This document shows positions 24,603 through 27,086 of a stretch of 27,086 bases of DNA, one piece after another (the stretch's first letter is position 1; every line of letters starts with the position of its first letter). A program made the position numbers and the translations under genes. Location of the stretch: positions 1 to 27,086 of the forward strand of contig CANFNN010000003.1 in assembly GCA_947448095.1 (NCBI GenBank), written 5' to 3'. The notes beneath the pieces are model-generated. The model was not told the DNA's origin. It saw only the letters and a list, made by a program, of their open reading frames with translations, and searched no databases. Source of the stretch: Bacteriovoracaceae bacterium (GTDB lineage: Bacteria > Bdellovibrionota > Bacteriovoracia > Bacteriovoracales > Bacteriovoracaceae).

Positions 24603-25228
24603 CGAACATCTCCTTCAAGAGATTCTTTAAATTCATCCATCATGGCAGCGATGCCAAAACTGTGTTCAAAAAGAAAAATATAGAAAATTATCGCAAATAA
24701 TAAAATTTGTCCCACCACGTAAGCGGGATAGATATCGGTGTAATTGAAACCGAGGTGAAGGAAATAAAGCATCACCATTTTAAAATAAAGTCGCTTTTGA
24801 TAGCGCGATTTTTTGACTGATAAAATCAAAAAGAAACTCCCCAGTCCCAAAAACCAGCTGACAAAGACATCTGCATAATCAGAAAAAAACGCAAAACACA
24901 TTAGGGCCGCAATGAGTGGAAGCCGGGAGACAACTTTTTGTTGAATCAAACTAAAATTTCCCGCCAAAGTAATGGTCTGGAAAAGTAAGCACAGGCTTCC
25001 GGCAATAAGTGGAAGGGAGCGCCATTTCATCCATAGCCATGGGCTTAATAGATTAAGATCAGTGGCGACGAGCCCCAGAAAATAGGTGGTAGTACAAAGA
25101 CCAACCATATAGGCAACAAATCGGGCCGGGTGGTTTGGCAGTCCAAACTGAACCATCATTTTAATTAAAAATATACAAGCCACGAGACCCAATCCGATAT
25201 GGATCCCAGTGAGGAAAGAACTATCCAT
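24599..25228 (-). CDS. Multi-pass inner-membrane protein, unknown function
   Basis: 209 residues if started at the ATG at 25228 (an upstream in-frame ATG at 25270 would add 14). About seven hydrophobic segments span the protein (clear ones begin GLGLVACIFLIKMMV, YMVGLCTTTYFLGLVA, LPLIAGSLCLLFQTI, SWFLGLGSFFLIL and LLFAIIFYIFLF), with a short charged C-terminal tail (DEFKESLEGDVR). No family recognised. The 25228 start is preferred because a perfect TATAAT (25265-25260) lies between the two ATGs and GGCGGATGG precedes the second; this is not certain. It is co-transcribed with the lipoprotein gene and divergent from the Fe-S oxidoreductase gene. Confidence 0.7.
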   Translation of the reverse strand: MDSSFLTGIHIGLGLVACIFLIKMMVQFGLPNHPARFVAYMVGLCTTTYFLGLVATDLNLLSPWLWMKWRSLPLIAGSLCLLFQTITLAGNFSLIQQKVVSRLPLIAALMCFAFFSDYADVFVSWFLGLGSFFLILSVKKSRYQKRLYFKMVMLYFLHLGFNYTDIYPAYVVGQILLFAIIFYIFLFEHSFGIAAMMDEFKESLEGDVR

Positions 25229-25259
25229 CGTGCCATCCGCCAGATAAAATATTAATCTG

Positions 25260-25265
25260 ATTATA
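25260..25265 (-). promoter_or_regulatory. Possible -10 element of the membrane protein-lipoprotein operon
   Basis: A perfect TATAAT on the minus strand. The matching -35 region is poor, so this is weak, but the position would exclude the longer ORF start. Confidence 0.3.
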
Positions 25266-25334
25266 AACATTTTTAGATAAAAGTCTTAGGGTCATTTACT
25301 ATAAAAATGATACGCAGCGTGATTGAGGGGGCCT

Positions 25335-27086
25335 ATGGAAGTTACAGTGGAAGCAAGTCGGGAAATCATGTGGAATATCCCATTTTGGATGAAAGTGGCA
25401 ATGTACTTGGCACTGGCCGTGGCATCAGCTTTTTTCGCCTTGGGTTTAGTTGAGAAATACAAATATGTGACTCAGGGAAAAGATCCCAAACAACTTCTTC
25501 CTAAGAAACTTAATTTTGAGAATTTTTTAAGAACGATTTTCTTTCAAGGTAAAGTCACTCGTGATCCTTACGTTGGAATATACCATTCCATGCTTTTTTA
25601 TGGATTTATCACGCTTTTTATTGCTACCGAGTTTGTTGCAATACAATTTGATACCCCTTTTAAAATCTTTACAGGAACAACCTATAAAATTGTTTCTCTG
25701 ATTGCAGACGTAGGTGGCTTTTTTGTCTTAGTAGGGATTGCTCTCGCTTATTACCGTCGCTACATCAAAAATCCCAAGTACCTCTCGGCTACGAAACCGA
25801 ACCAAGAAAAATTCATGTACGCCATGCTGGCCACTCTTGTTGTAGTGGGCTTTTTTCTTGAAGGTATCAGAATCATGGCCAATGATTTTCCTGAAATTGA
25901 AAAAACCTGGTCACCAGTTGGTTACTCCCTGGCCAACCTCTTCGGTTCTTTTTCATTATCTGACAATACCTGGAGACTTAGCTATCAAGGCCTGTGGCTA
26001 TTTCACATGCTTAACACCATGGCATTTGTCGCCAGTTTATCACGCACAAAGTTTTTTCATATCATCGCATTGCCACTCAATGCAATTTTGACTCCTGCGC
26101 GCCGAGGAGCAGTCCTCAATCCGATGGATTTTGCCAATGAAAATGCGGAAACATTTGGTTTAGGGAAAATTTCTGAACTCACAATGAAAGAGCGCCTAGA
26201 CACTTTGGCCTGCGTAGAGTGCGGGCGTTGTACTCAAGTTTGCCCGGCCAATTTGGCAGGAAAACCGCTGGATCCCAAACTGATTATCACTAAAATGCGT
26301 GACACTATTTCCAATCAGCCATTGGAAGCGAAAGTTAAGGGAGAGGATATAAACCTTTGGGAAAATCCTCTGTATGCATCCAATGAACTCGATTCGTGTA
26401 CAACTTGTGGTGCGTGCATGGAAGAGTGCCCGGCCAATATTGAACACGTTCAACTCATTATGGATCTTAAGCGCTACAAAGCTCTGACTCTTGGGGATCT
26501 TCCTCCAGCAGCGGCTGATGCCACGAATAAAATTAAAAAGAACGGAAATCCTTGGGGTATTTCACAAGACGACCGTTTCAAATGGGCCGAAGGCATGGAT
26601 GTTCCAGTGATTGAAGCTGGAAAAAAAGTGGATTACCTTTATTACGTTGGTTGTGCCGGATCTTATGACGGCTCAAACCAAAAAGTTGTACGTGACACCA
26701 TTTCTCTTCTGACCAAGGCCGGAGTTAGCTTTGCAGTGATGGGAAAAACTGAAAAATGTAACGGCGATCCAGTCCGTCGTTTTGGGGACGAGTATTCTTT
26801 CTACGAAATTGCCATTGAAAATATTGCGAACATGAGACAATACACTTTTGATAAAGTTGTGACTCATTGCCCTCACTGCTTACACACTATTGGGAAAGAG
26901 TACGCTAAATTTGATGATGGAGTTTTTGAGACTGTTCACCACACGGAACTTCTCTCCGATCTTCTTCGCTCAGGAAAACTCAAAGCACTTAAAGCCGTTG
27001 CTGGTGAGCTGACTTTTCACGATCCATGCTACCTTGGTCGCCACCACGGCGAGTACAATGCCCCAAGAGACATTCTCACGTCTATT
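25335..27086 (+). CDS. Membrane-bound heterodisulfide-reductase-like Fe-S oxidoreductase (EtfD/EMO type), partial
   Basis: An open frame of 584 codons from the ATG at 25335 to the window end; the 3' part is missing. The N-terminal region (about 18-255) has five to six membrane helices resembling a NarI/HdrE-type cytochrome b, with His 84 and His 224 as heme-ligand candidates. Two [4Fe-4S] motifs follow: CVECGRCTQVCP (293-303) and CTTCGACMEECP (355-365). Then come CCG-type segments: Cys 440, Cys 475, HCPHC (512-515) and the start of a second at HDPCYLG (565). This order matches the proteins that pass electrons from electron-transfer flavoprotein to menaquinone. GAGGGGG lies just before the ATG. 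No etf gene is visible within the window; it could lie beyond the edge. Confidence 0.9.
   Translation, partial: MEVTVEASREIMWNIPFWMKVAMYLALAVASAFFALGLVEKYKYVTQGKDPKQLLPKKLNFENFLRTIFFQGKVTRDPYVGIYHSMLFYGFITLFIATEFVAIQFDTPFKIFTGTTYKIVSLIADVGGFFVLVGIALAYYRRYIKNPKYLSATKPNQEKFMYAMLATLVVVGFFLEGIRIMANDFPEIEKTWSPVGYSLANLFGSFSLSDNTWRLSYQGLWLFHMLNTMAFVASLSRTKFFHIIALPLNAILTPARRGAVLNPMDFANENAETFGLGKISELTMKERLDTLACVECGRCTQVCPANLAGKPLDPKLIITKMRDTISNQPLEAKVKGEDINLWENPLYASNELDSCTTCGACMEECPANIEHVQLIMDLKRYKALTLGDLPPAAADATNKIKKNGNPWGISQDDRFKWAEGMDVPVIEAGKKVDYLYYVGCAGSYDGSNQKVVRDTISLLTKAGVSFAVMGKTEKCNGDPVRRFGDEYSFYEIAIENIANMRQYTFDKVVTHCPHCLHTIGKEYAKFDDGVFETVHHTELLSDLLRSGKLKALKAVAGELTFHDPCYLGRHHGEYNAPRDILTSI

Noticed and set aside
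1..27086. CRISPR array, tRNA, rRNA, insertion sequence or prophage
   Set aside because: No spaced direct repeats, cloverleaf-like segments, transposase or phage-type genes were seen on reading both strands; all gaps between genes are under about 130 bases.

Overview
The window reads as a chromosomal segment of a Gram-negative, didermic bacterium of moderate to low GC. It has signal peptides, outer-membrane lipoproteins, an outer-membrane beta-barrel and a heptose-LPS enzyme. The best guess is the Bdellovibrio/Bacteriovorax/Peredibacter side of the former Deltaproteobacteria. That placement rests on the combination of an Agl/Glt-type energised envelope machine (known from Myxococcus gliding and reported in Bdellovibrio relatives), an AgmX/PglI-type C-terminal tail, a myxobacterial-type outer-membrane barrel and the base composition. 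It is an inference, not a proof. No rRNA, tRNA, IS element, prophage or CRISPR array was seen.

Layout: (1) 1-5306 is mostly housekeeping: a truncated membrane protein (-), a single-domain rhodanese (+), then a minus-strand group of an RDD membrane protein, DNA polymerase I and a small secreted cysteine-rich protein, followed on the plus strand by thioredoxin and GmhA. (2) 5432-6777 encodes a secreted protein that matches protein-glutaminases (a Cys-His-Asp triad behind a pro-domain-like segment) and a small secreted partner. (3) 6903-8612 (+) encodes a TolQ-like and two TolR-like subunits (AglR/AglQ/AglS type). (4) 8726-16916 (-) is a tightly packed operon: beta-barrel, two periplasmic TPR proteins, a TPR lipoprotein, a short secreted protein and an FHA-TM-TonB-like protein. 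It converges on (3) at a strong bidirectional terminator. (5) 16989-22668 (-) encodes an AddA/AddB-like helicase-nuclease pair. (6) 22755-23582 (+) is Hsp33. (7) 23586-25228 (-) is a lipoprotein and a multi-pass membrane protein. (8) 25335 to the window end is a truncated membrane-bound Fe-S oxidoreductase of the EtfD/EMO type.

How the parts work together: regions 3 and 4 together look like a complete small trans-envelope machine. The proton-channel motor (TolQ/TolR-like) sits in the inner membrane. The FHA protein could read cytoplasmic phosphorylation and carry force through its TonB-like periplasmic arm. The TPR proteins and the lipoprotein would bridge the periplasm, and the barrel would be the outer-membrane end. 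The family parallels are to Myxococcus GltG, GltE, GltD, GltC and GltA/B. This machine and the secreted glutaminase-like enzyme just upstream of it are the most interesting parts of the window. The remaining genes are ordinary core functions, with some noteworthy details: a PolA without proofreading residues, a gmhA start codon placed directly on the trxA terminator, and divergent promoters with overlapping -35 boxes.
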